A DNA stretch of 17,391 nucleotides from assembly GCA_003243255.1 (NCBI GenBank), contig QFQM01000091.1, positions 1 to 17,391 on the forward strand. The letters are read 5' to 3'. A program made the translations under genes and the position numbers. The notes under the pieces are model-generated. The model did not search any database, was not told the DNA's origin, and was given only the letters and a program-made list of their open reading frames with translations. Of the stretch, positions 7,052 to 14,572 are shown piece after piece (position 1 is the stretch's first letter; every line of letters starts with the position of its first letter). This stretch comes from Flavobacterium psychrophilum (GTDB lineage: Bacteria; Bacteroidota; Bacteroidia; Flavobacteriales; Flavobacteriaceae).

Positions 7052-7059
7052 CAAATATC
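7052..7059 (-). promoter_or_regulatory. Near-consensus -7 element for fbp
   Basis: CAAATATC reads GATATTTG on the minus strand, one mismatch from TAnnTTTG, 30 bases upstream of the chosen fbp start. It is close to the oppositely oriented element at 7111-7118, so fbp and the GNAT/lysC pair share a short divergent promoter region. Confidence 0.35.
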
Positions 7060-7110
7060 GAAATTTTTGTGATATGAAAAGAAATTATTATTTCCATACC
7101 TTTTTGCTCG

Positions 7111-7118
7111 TATTTTTG
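7111..7118 (+). promoter_or_regulatory. -7 element for the GNAT-lysC pair
   Basis: TATTTTTG is an exact TAnnTTTG match 14 bases before the ATG at 7133, giving a very short leader. There is no TTG at the expected -33 distance. Confidence 0.5.
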
Positions 7119-7132
7119 CGCAAATTTGGCAA

Positions 7133-7606
7133 ATGATTGTACGAAAAGGACATAAAGGAGATATGCCTGCCGTTTTAGAACTTATCAGAGAACTGGCAGT
7201 ATTTGAAAAAGAACCCGATGCCGTAGTGGTATCTGTAGAAGAACTGGAACGCGATGGCTTTGGCCCTGTGCCGCTCTTCAATACTTTTGTTGCAGAAGAG
7301 AATGGAGAAATTATTGGGATGGCATTGTTTTATTACCGTTATTCGACGTGGAAAGGCAAAACCATTCACCTGGAAGACCTTATAGTTACCCAGAGTAAAA
7401 GGGGTACAGGCGCGGGCAGTGCTTTGTATAAGGAATTTATGAAGAACGCTAAACAAGAAGGCGTGCGCCGTGTAGAATGGAATGTGCTCGACTGGAATAC
7501 CCATGCTATTGAGTTCTACGAGCGTTCGGGAGCGGCCATTCTGGAAAGCTGGCGTACAGTACAGATGACCGAAGAAGGAATCACTAAGTTTACATTAGAT
7601 CTATAA
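7133..7606 (+). CDS. GNAT acetyltransferase of the diamine/thialysine (SSAT) type
   Basis: This 157-residue protein has one GNAT domain. The acetyl-CoA pyrophosphate-binding loop is RGTGAGSALY near residues 90-99. Several blocks are typical of the spermidine/spermine N1-acetyltransferase and thialysine N-epsilon-acetyltransferase subfamily: ELAVFEKEPDAV, DGFGPVPLF, YYRYSTWKGKTIHLEDL and WNVLDWNTHAIEFYERSGA. The reaction is probably acetyl transfer from acetyl-CoA to a primary amine; the true substrate is not visible. It lies 12 bases before lysC and is almost certainly co-transcribed with it. That would fit a lysine- or aspartate-derived amine as substrate, but this is only suggested by position. 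Confidence 0.88.
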   Translation: MIVRKGHKGDMPAVLELIRELAVFEKEPDAVVVSVEELERDGFGPVPLFNTFVAEENGEIIGMALFYYRYSTWKGKTIHLEDLIVTQSKRGTGAGSALYKEFMKNAKQEGVRRVEWNVLDWNTHAIEFYERSGAAILESWRTVQMTEEGITKFTLDL

Positions 7607-7618
7607 ATAACTGAAAAA

Positions 7619-8872
7619 ATGAAAGTTTTCAAATTTGGAGGAGCATCAGTAAAAGATGCCGATGGTATTAAAAATGTGTATGATGTTTTAGAAAAAGTTG
7701 GCCACGAAGACGTGCTGCTGGTTATCTCTGCTATGGGTAAGACAACCAACGCCTTCGAGGTGGTTATAAAGAACTATTTCGATAAATCGCCTGAACTTCA
7801 GGCATCCATACAGGAAGTAAAAAAGTACCATAACCAGATATTGATGGACTTGTTTGAAGACGAGAACGATGCGGTTTTTGGTGCTATCAATGCTATATTT
7901 ACCGATCTTGAAAGCTTCCTTCAGCATAATAAGTCGCCTAACTATAACTTTGTGTACGACCAGATCGTAAGCCTTGGTGAGGTGCTTTCTACAACAGTAG
8001 TGAGCCACTACTTTAATTCACGAGGACTTAAAAACCAGTGGATCGATGTGCGTGAGCTTATCAAAACCGACAACACCTATCGTGATGCTATTGTTGACTG
8101 GGACCAAACACAGAAAAACATTAAAGGGCTTAAGAAAAAGACCCTTAACATCACTCAGGGATTCCTGGGGTCTGACGAAAACGGATTCACAACCACACTT
8201 GGAAGAGAAGGATCTGACTATACTGCTGCTATTTTTGCATACTGCATGAATGCGGAAAGCGTAACCATATGGAAAGATGTACCGGGGGTTCTTAATGCTG
8301 ACCCTCGTTATTTTGAAAACGCCATACTGCTTAATCAGATTTCGTACCGTGAGGCTATCGAGCTTGCGTTTTACGGTGCAACGGTTATCCACCCGAAAAC
8401 ATTACAGCCTTTACAGAAAAAGGAAATTCCGCTATTTGTAAAATCGTTCGTAAACCCATTATTGCCGGGTACGCGCGTAAGCAAAGGAGCCGATCTTGAG
8501 CCACAGGCTTCATGTTTTATCGTAAAGAAAAACCAACTGCTAATCTCGCTTTCATCGCTTGATTTCTCTTTTATTATGGAAGAAAACATCAGCGAAATTT
8601 TTGGCCTGCTTCATAAATACAAAATCAAAGTAACGCTTATTCAGAATACGGCAATTAGCTTCTCGATTTGTGTTGAAGATAAATTCGGCAACTTCCCGGA
8701 ACTAAAAAATGTACTGGCTAAGAAATTCCAGGTTACTTACAACGAAAACGTATCGCTATACACCATCCGCCACTTTACCGAAGCTGCTGCTGAAACGGTA
8801 GCCAAAGGCAAAGAAGTACTGGTAAAACAGATAAGCCGCGAAACAATGCAGATTGTTACTAAGGAGGCTTAG
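7619..8872 (+). CDS. lysC: Aspartate kinase (monofunctional)
   Basis: This 417-residue enzyme phosphorylates aspartate, the first step toward lysine, threonine, methionine and diaminopimelate. Amino-acid-kinase motifs are in order: KFGGASV (5-11, nucleotide/aspartate site; most families have KFGGTSV), SLGE (118-121), GREGSDYTAA (195-204) and WKDVPGVLNADPR (218-230). The last roughly 130 residues are regulatory ACT sequence (QLLISLSSLDFSFI, YKIKVTLIQNTAISFSICV). No homoserine dehydrogenase domain is fused, unlike ThrA/MetL-type enzymes. The gene follows the GNAT gene by 12 bases and ends at a strong terminator. The ACT region suggests feedback control by an end-product amino acid, but which one cannot be told. 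Confidence 0.94.
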   Translation: MKVFKFGGASVKDADGIKNVYDVLEKVGHEDVLLVISAMGKTTNAFEVVIKNYFDKSPELQASIQEVKKYHNQILMDLFEDENDAVFGAINAIFTDLESFLQHNKSPNYNFVYDQIVSLGEVLSTTVVSHYFNSRGLKNQWIDVRELIKTDNTYRDAIVDWDQTQKNIKGLKKKTLNITQGFLGSDENGFTTTLGREGSDYTAAIFAYCMNAESVTIWKDVPGVLNADPRYFENAILLNQISYREAIELAFYGATVIHPKTLQPLQKKEIPLFVKSFVNPLLPGTRVSKGADLEPQASCFIVKKNQLLISLSSLDFSFIMEENISEIFGLLHKYKIKVTLIQNTAISFSICVEDKFGNFPELKNVLAKKFQVTYNENVSLYTIRHFTEAAAETVAKGKEVLVKQISRETMQIVTKEA

Positions 8873-8936
8873 TTAATTTTCAGTCACAGTCGCAATTTTC
8901 AACAAGCGTATTTAATCTTTAAGACTATAAAATTAT

Positions 8937-8968
8937 AAACCCCAATAATTAGAAAATTATTGGGGTTT
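8937..8968. terminator. Strong bidirectional intrinsic terminator
   Basis: A perfect 14-base-pair stem (8937-8950 AAACCCCAATAATT with 8955-8968) closes an AGAA loop and is followed by TCTTTT. It separates lysC from the convergent membrane-protein gene. Confidence 0.92.
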
Positions 8969-8977
8969 TCTTTTAAG

Positions 8978-9574
8978 TTATTCGTTACCTTCCATTCCGT
9001 TCATTTTCTCCTCTTCTTCTCTTGCTTTTTGTTGTAAAGCTTCGTTCTCAGGGTCTTGTGAAGCAGCTGTTACTGCATTCACATATTCAGGACAGCATCT
9101 GTATTTTATTTTTAAAATTGTATTAGCAGGAAGCAAATAAAGCAATAATGAAACTGAGCCAAATACTATTGTTCTGACAAATATCCTCTTGTAATATCCA
9201 TCTTTATTCCCGGAATATTTTAATATTGTTGTTAATGTCAAAACAAAAAACGGCACAATTCCCACCAAGAGCATAAAAGAAGCTCCAGGCCACATCATAA
9301 CTTTAAACAGTATTCCGACAACCGCAACTGACAATAGCATCCCTGTAAAAATCGCTCCCGGAATACGGACTCCTTTTATACCGGCATAACTACTTTTTTT
9401 AAACATATCTCTTGTCCTGATTCCATTAAAAAAGGCAAAACCAAAATAGAAGTAAAGCATAGCTAATAAGCCTAAGGCCAGTATTGTAAGCATGTTCCCT
9501 CCCGGAATTGGGATTAAGCTTAATATGATTCCGATAACGGCAAATAAGAGTAATATTCTTTCGGTGATTTTCAT
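8978..9574 (-). CDS. Multi-helix membrane protein with a GldL-like FK-MxWPGA motif
   Basis: This 198-residue protein has about five membrane helices (residues roughly 6-24, 28-50, 72-92, 97-117 and 131-149). A charged, probably cytosolic tail rich in Glu follows (QQKAREEEEKMNGMEGNE), with a cysteine pair (RCCPEY) near residue 160. The phrase LFKVMMWPGAS (about 88-98) resembles the FK-MHWPGA motif of the gliding/type IX secretion protein GldL, and this motif recurs in several uncharacterised Bacteroidetes membrane proteins. Overall layout differs from GldL, which has two helices, so I do not call it GldL. CGAAAATA at 9600-9607 (minus strand TATTTTCG) is one base off a -7 element. No function can be assigned. 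Confidence 0.75.
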   Translation of the reverse strand: MKITERILLLFAVIGIILSLIPIPGGNMLTILALGLLAMLYFYFGFAFFNGIRTRDMFKKSSYAGIKGVRIPGAIFTGMLLSVAVVGILFKVMMWPGASFMLLVGIVPFFVLTLTTILKYSGNKDGYYKRIFVRTIVFGSVSLLLYLLPANTILKIKYRCCPEYVNAVTAASQDPENEALQQKAREEEEKMNGMEGNE

Positions 9575-9656
9575 AAATGGTTTAAGATTGGTTATAATGC
9601 GAAAATAAGTAAATTGTGGTATCAGAACAGCATTTAATTCTTCCCTTTAAATACAC

Positions 9657-9664
9657 TACTTTTG
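9657..9664 (+). promoter_or_regulatory. -7 element for the large outer-membrane protein gene
   Basis: TACTTTTG is an exact TAnnTTTG match 24 bases upstream of the ATG at 9689. No clear -33 TTG is present. Confidence 0.45.
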
Positions 9665-9688
9665 CCTTTTTTGAGTTTATAGTGTACT

Positions 9689-12600
9689 ATGCTGAAAAAC
9701 GGGCTCTTACTGGTACTTTTATGTTGCTTTTCTGCACTTTACGGGCAGGAGATCACTACGCCTTATAAAAACCGTAAGATTGCTGTGGTTCAGGATACCC
9801 TAAAAATAGACAGCGTTAGTATCAACAAAGCCTTTTTTAAGCTTCAGGACATAAACGGTGCTGATATAGACACCTCTTATTACAAGGTTGATTTTAAAAA
9901 CAGTACGCTGGTTTTCCGTAATGGCTTTACCTCTCAGGACAGCCTTACCATGCGGTACCTCTCCTACCCAGAACATCTTACCAAAAAATACAGCATTTAT
10001 GATAACAGCCGTGTTGTGAGCAACGATGCCGGCAACATGAATCTCTATAAAGTTACCCGCGATCCGCTGAATACCTACAGGCCTTTTGACGGCCTTACCA
10101 CATCAGGAAGCATTACCCGTGGCATTACAGTTGGTAACAACCAGAATGCGGTTGTAAACTCTAATCTTGACCTTCAGATTACCGGAAAAATATCCGAAAA
10201 AGTAAGCCTTCGCGCTTCCATACAGGATACCAACATTCCGTTACAGGAAGGGGGCTATTCGCAAAAGCTGGACGAATTCGACCAGATATTCATAGAAATG
10301 TTCAGCGATAAATGGGCCGTACGCGCCGGTGACCTTTTCCTTGAAAACCGGCAATCGCGTTTCCTTAACTTCAACAAAAAAGTACAGGGGTTGTCCACTA
10401 CCTTCAATTTTGGAAGGGAAGGCAATAAAACATCCATTTTTGCAGCCGCAGCACTGGTCCGCGGGCAATATGCCAAAAGTACCTTTACAGGGCAGGAAGG
10501 CAATCAGGGACCATATAAACTCCGTGGTGCCAATAACGAACTATATGTTTTGGTGATATCCGGATCGGAAAGGGTATTTGTAAACGGTATTCTTCTTGAA
10601 CGCGGCGAGAACAACGATTACATCATCGACTATAATGCAGGAGAAATTATATTTACCTCACTTTTTCCAATTACTTCAGAAATGCGTATCAATGTAGAAT
10701 ATCAGTATTCCGAACGCAGCTATACCCGTTTTGTAACCTACGGTGGTGTTACGCATGAAGCAGAAGACTGGAGCATTGGCGGATTCGTGTATTCTGAAAA
10801 TGATGTAAAAACGCAGCAATTGCAACAAAACCTTTCTAACGAACAGATAGAAATATTAAAACAAGCCGGAGACGACCCGTTGAAAATGACTGCACCTTCT
10901 GCTTTCGTCGACAGTTATTCTGACAATAAGATCCTTTATAAAAAGGTAGTCATAAACGGAGTTGAAGCCTTTGAATATTCCAACAATCAGGCGGATGAAT
11001 TGTATAATGTACGTTTCAGTCTTGTTGGCAATAACCTGGGAAATTACATTCTGGCGAATGCCGCTGCGGTAGGCCGCATCTATCAGTATGTTGAACCGAT
11101 AGACGGTATACCTCAGGGAAATTATGAGCCTATCATACGCCTAACGCCTCCCACTAAAATACAGATTGCTACCGTGTTGGGTAAATATAACCCAAGCGAA
11201 AAGACCCTTATAGATTTTGAAGCCGGTATCAGCAATAATGACCTCAACCTTTTCTCGCCTTTAGACGATGATAACAACAATGGTGTGGCCGGAAAACTGA
11301 ATGCAAAACAGCGGCTTTATACCGGAAACTGGGAACTGGATGCTTTTGCCAATTACCAGTTCATCCAAAAAGACTTCAGGACGATTGAGCGACTGTTCAA
11401 CATCGAGTTCAGCCGTGACTGGAACCTTACTAATATCGTAATAACCGAGGGTAATCAGAGTTACCTCATCGCCGGAACAACCTTCAGGCTACCCAAAAAA
11501 GGGGAAGTGAATTACCAGATCGAAAAACTGGACTTTTCCAATGCCTTTACCGGAACACGCCATGTGGTTGACGGGAGGCTTACTTTCAACAAATTACTGG
11601 TTCAGGACAGAGGAAGCATCCTAAGCAGCAACAGCGACTATTCCACTTCAACATTTGTGCGTAATGAAGCCCTTGCCAAATACCACTTTGGCAAAAACTG
11701 GGTAGGTGGTACTTCACGCATTGAGGATAACCAGGAAAAACTGAAACCTACAAAAGCATTTACTACACTCAGCCAGCGATTTAATGAATTCGGAGCATTC
11801 GTTGGCCGTGGGGACAGTACAAAAGTATATATGGAGCTCGGTTATCTTCAGCGTACCAACGATAGCCTTGTAAACGGATTGCTGAAAAAAGTGAATACTT
11901 CGAATTCGTATTACATGAAATCCAGACTACTGAAAACTGATAAAAGCGACCTGACAGTGTTTGTGAACTATCGCAGGCTGAAATTTGAAGACCCGGCATT
12001 TAAAGATGAGCCTTCGCTCAATTCAAGGGTGCTGTACAACGACCGTTATTGGGATCAGTTGGTACAGGTTAATACGGCTTATGAGAATACTTCAGGAACA
12101 ATAGCACAACAGGAATTCACTTATCTCGAAGTAGAGCCGGGACAGGGAGTATACATGTGGAACGATTATAACGGCAATGGTATTCAGGAACTTCAGGAAT
12201 TTGAGATAGCTCCTTTCCCTGACAAGGCAACATTTGTAAGGGTGTTTTTGCCCAATCAGGTATTTTTGAGAACACATCAGAATAAATTCTCGCAGTCGGT
12301 TACATTTAACCCTAACCAATGGCAAAACGAAACGGGTTTTAAAAAATTCCTGTCTTATTTTTATGATCAGGCTTCATTCCTTATCGACAGAAAAATAGAA
12401 CGTGACTCTGATAACTTCGACCTCAATCCTTTTTCAAACAGCGAGAAGAATCTGTTAGGGCTAAGCTCAGCCATACGCAACAGTTTGTTTTACAACCGTG
12501 GTAAGCAGGATCATTCCGTTACCTATACTTACCTAAAAAACCGTGCAAGAACTTTGCTAACTGTCGGATCACAGGAAAACAGCAACAGCAGCCATCAGCT

Positions 12601-13105
12601 GCAATATGCGCATTTGGTACAAAAAACATGGCTGTTCGGCTTTTTAGGGCAAACTATTAATTCGGCATCATCCTCAGAAAATTACGGCAGTAAAAACTTT
12701 AAGGTTGAAGGCTTCGGGCTTGCGCCAAAAGTATCGTATATTTTTTCGCGTAATGCGAGTTGGGACCTGTTCTACGAATACCGTAACAAAGAGAACCAGA
12801 TTGGCGACATGGAAAAACTAGACCAGCAACGTTTGGGGACATCATTCAGCTATGCATCCGAAAAGCAATTTACAGCTAATGGGGAATTCTCTTTTTACAA
12901 CAATGCTTTTACCGGTAATGAAATGACTCCTGCGGCCTTCCAGATGCTGGAGGGATTACAGGCTGGGCAAAACCTGACCTGGAGATTATTGCTTCAAAAG
13001 AACCTTACGCAATTCCTTGATGTGAATGTGAGCTACCAGGGCAGAAAGAGCGAAACCAGCAAAGCCATACATACAGGTAGTGTTCAGCTAAGGGCTTATT
13101 TTTAG
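9689..13105 (+). CDS. Large predicted outer-membrane beta-barrel protein, function unknown
   Basis: This 1138-residue protein has a signal peptide (hydrophobic residues 5-18, likely cut near LYG-QE) and ends in SVQLRAYF, a C-terminal aromatic typical of BAM-inserted beta-barrels. Residues about 139-150 (SGSITRGITVGNN) begin a conserved block of this Bacteroidetes family. Residues 274 to about 347 form a compact module (GPYKLRG, GSERVFVNG, RGENNDYIIDYNAGEI, INVEYQY) seen in other surface proteins. The remainder alternates in the manner of transmembrane beta strands. D826-E837 (DYNGNGIQELQE) is an EF-hand or dockerin-like calcium loop. No TonB box, plug domain or type IX sorting domain was recognised. 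It is a single-gene unit. Confidence 0.8.
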   Translation: MLKNGLLLVLLCCFSALYGQEITTPYKNRKIAVVQDTLKIDSVSINKAFFKLQDINGADIDTSYYKVDFKNSTLVFRNGFTSQDSLTMRYLSYPEHLTKKYSIYDNSRVVSNDAGNMNLYKVTRDPLNTYRPFDGLTTSGSITRGITVGNNQNAVVNSNLDLQITGKISEKVSLRASIQDTNIPLQEGGYSQKLDEFDQIFIEMFSDKWAVRAGDLFLENRQSRFLNFNKKVQGLSTTFNFGREGNKTSIFAAAALVRGQYAKSTFTGQEGNQGPYKLRGANNELYVLVISGSERVFVNGILLERGENNDYIIDYNAGEIIFTSLFPITSEMRINVEYQYSERSYTRFVTYGGVTHEAEDWSIGGFVYSENDVKTQQLQQNLSNEQIEILKQAGDDPLKMTAPSAFVDSYSDNKILYKKVVINGVEAFEYSNNQADELYNVRFSLVGNNLGNYILANAAAVGRIYQYVEPIDGIPQGNYEPIIRLTPPTKIQIATVLGKYNPSEKTLIDFEAGISNNDLNLFSPLDDDNNNGVAGKLNAKQRLYTGNWELDAFANYQFIQKDFRTIERLFNIEFSRDWNLTNIVITEGNQSYLIAGTTFRLPKKGEVNYQIEKLDFSNAFTGTRHVVDGRLTFNKLLVQDRGSILSSNSDYSTSTFVRNEALAKYHFGKNWVGGTSRIEDNQEKLKPTKAFTTLSQRFNEFGAFVGRGDSTKVYMELGYLQRTNDSLVNGLLKKVNTSNSYYMKSRLLKTDKSDLTVFVNYRRLKFEDPAFKDEPSLNSRVLYNDRYWDQLVQVNTAYENTSGTIAQQEFTYLEVEPGQGVYMWNDYNGNGIQELQEFEIAPFPDKATFVRVFLPNQVFLRTHQNKFSQSVTFNPNQWQNETGFKKFLSYFYDQASFLIDRKIERDSDNFDLNPFSNSEKNLLGLSSAIRNSLFYNRGKQDHSVTYTYLKNRARTLLTVGSQENSNSSHQLQYAHLVQKTWLFGFLGQTINSASSSENYGSKNFKVEGFGLAPKVSYIFSRNASWDLFYEYRNKENQIGDMEKLDQQRLGTSFSYASEKQFTANGEFSFYNNAFTGNEMTPAAFQMLEGLQAGQNLTWRLLLQKNLTQFLDVNVSYQGRKSETSKAIHTGSVQLRAYF

Positions 13106-13113
13106 AAGGCTTT

Positions 13114-13269
13114 TATTAATTCCCTACGAGAATTTTATAATAAATAATTACTTCTACCAACATTAAATCGCTAAGCTATAAATATCCGACTCTCATTTTC
13201 CCGTTAGGAAAATAATTTTGGTATCAATAGTTAAGAAAAAAGACAAATTTTTCCCGTAGGGAATTAATA
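13114..13269. repeat. 156-base element with 19-base inverted ends and internal palindromes
   Basis: TATTAATTCCCTACGAGAA at 13114-13132 is repeated in inverted form at 13251-13269 with one mismatch. Each end is itself a near-palindrome of the type TTCCC-GTA-GGGAA. A third related palindrome, ATTTTCC-CGTTA-GGAAAAT, lies between them at 13195-13213. The ends sit just outside the stop codons of the two convergent genes. No target-site duplication is evident. Confidence 0.75.
13195..13213. terminator. Possible weak terminator hairpin
   Basis: A 7-base-pair stem (ATTTTCC/GGAAAAT) with a CGTTA loop is followed by AATTTT. It is the only compact hairpin between these convergent genes and is much weaker than the terminators at the other three convergent junctions; the longer inverted repeat around it may add to the effect. 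Confidence 0.35.
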
Positions 13270-13278
13270 CAAACTCCC

Positions 13279-14571
13279 TCAACTCCTCTTATCAATAAAA
13301 TTAATCGGCTTTCGGCTCATTGGGTTAAACATTACGCTGTTTACCTCCTCAGCCGATACAAAAACGATTTTAGGCGTAACCCTGAGCTTGGCCCTGAAAT
13401 GATCTTTAATTTCGGCTAACAACGCATCTGTAGGGGCTACAGCAACTGCTTTGATAAGGATTTCATCCGTTCCGAGATCATTAGTGCTTATCTCAATGAT
13501 ATGGTTTTCAACCTCAGGAAAAGACCTCAGTAAATCAATCATTGCAGGCGGATATAATGTCGTTCCCTTATATTTTATCATTTGCTGCTTGCGCCCTATA
13601 ACCGGACCTATGCGCATGGTATTTCTTCCACATTGGCAAGGCTCGTGATGCAACTGAACGATATCGCCCGTTTTAAAACGTATCAAAGGCATACCTTCTA
13701 TACCAAGCGTAGTAACCACAAGCTCTCCGGGACTACCATCGGAAACCGGATTATCGTTTTCATCAAGCACCTCAGCAATGATAAGATCGGGATGTTGATG
13801 CCCTCCGCAGGAATACTCACATTCAGCGAAGGCCGTGCTCATCTCGGTAGAGGCATAAGTAGAGAATAATTTAATATCCCATTTATCCTTAATCTTTTGC
13901 GACAGGGTATTGTTAGAAAAATCCTGATTCCTCAAAGGTTCGCCAATACATATAGCACCTTTTATTCCCGAGTTCTTATAATCTATATTATGGTTTTCGG
14001 CATATTCTATTAGCTTAAGCAAAAAAGAAGGCACCGTGATAAGGTAAGACGGATTGTATTTTAGGATAGAGTCCCATTGCAATTCCGGCACGCCGGCACC
14101 TACCCTGATGACACCTGCCTTTATTTTTCTCAATCCTAAAAAATAGGCCAGTCCGGCCATAAAGCGCCTGTCTATAGTCGTCATGAGCTGAACCACATCA
14201 CCTTCTTTTAGCCCTGAGCACAAAAAGGATATTGCTTCATTATAGGAAAGCCTGTCGAGATCTTTATCTGTAAGCCCAAAAGTAACCGGTTTTCCCGATG
14301 TGCCTGATGTCGTTGTGTAATCAATGATCTGCGATTTAGGAACGCATAAAAAATCATCATTGAATTCCTGAAGCTGTTCTTTAGTCGTTATCGGAAGCTT
14401 TTGCAGGCCTTCGAGAGTAGTTACAGATGCAACATCAATTTTCTCAGCACTGAAAATACGTTTATAGTAAGGTGAATTAGCCGCAGCATAACGCAGTGCT
14501 TCTACAAGCTTTTGCTCCTGTAGTGTTTTTATTTCGGCTGCCGAAGCCGTTTCTATAGAAGGGACATCCAT
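13279..14571 (-). CDS. PaaK-like AMP-forming acyl-CoA ligase
   Basis: This 430-residue member of the adenylate-forming superfamily is of phenylacetate-CoA ligase type. The phosphate-binding loop is TTTSGTSGKPV (86-96). YASTE, GELVVTTLGIEGMPLIRFKTGDI and GRKQQMIKYKG follow in family order. A cysteine/histidine set (CEYSCGGHQH and CQCGR) matches the zinc site of PaaK relatives. SRKP near the C-terminus offers the expected catalytic lysine. It would activate a carboxylic acid, probably aromatic, with ATP. It starts one base after the stop of the C45 lipoprotein gene (TAG-T-ATG), so it is the last gene of that operon. Activation of a cinnamate-type starter for flexirubin is a reasonable but unproven role. 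The QQ in GRKQQM, where many relatives have acidic residues, is a minor oddity. Confidence 0.88.
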   Translation of the reverse strand: MDVPSIETASAAEIKTLQEQKLVEALRYAAANSPYYKRIFSAEKIDVASVTTLEGLQKLPITTKEQLQEFNDDFLCVPKSQIIDYTTTSGTSGKPVTFGLTDKDLDRLSYNEAISFLCSGLKEGDVVQLMTTIDRRFMAGLAYFLGLRKIKAGVIRVGAGVPELQWDSILKYNPSYLITVPSFLLKLIEYAENHNIDYKNSGIKGAICIGEPLRNQDFSNNTLSQKIKDKWDIKLFSTYASTEMSTAFAECEYSCGGHQHPDLIIAEVLDENDNPVSDGSPGELVVTTLGIEGMPLIRFKTGDIVQLHHEPCQCGRNTMRIGPVIGRKQQMIKYKGTTLYPPAMIDLLRSFPEVENHIIEISTNDLGTDEILIKAVAVAPTDALLAEIKDHFRAKLRVTPKIVFVSAEEVNSVMFNPMSRKPINFIDKRS

Positions 14572-14572
14572 A

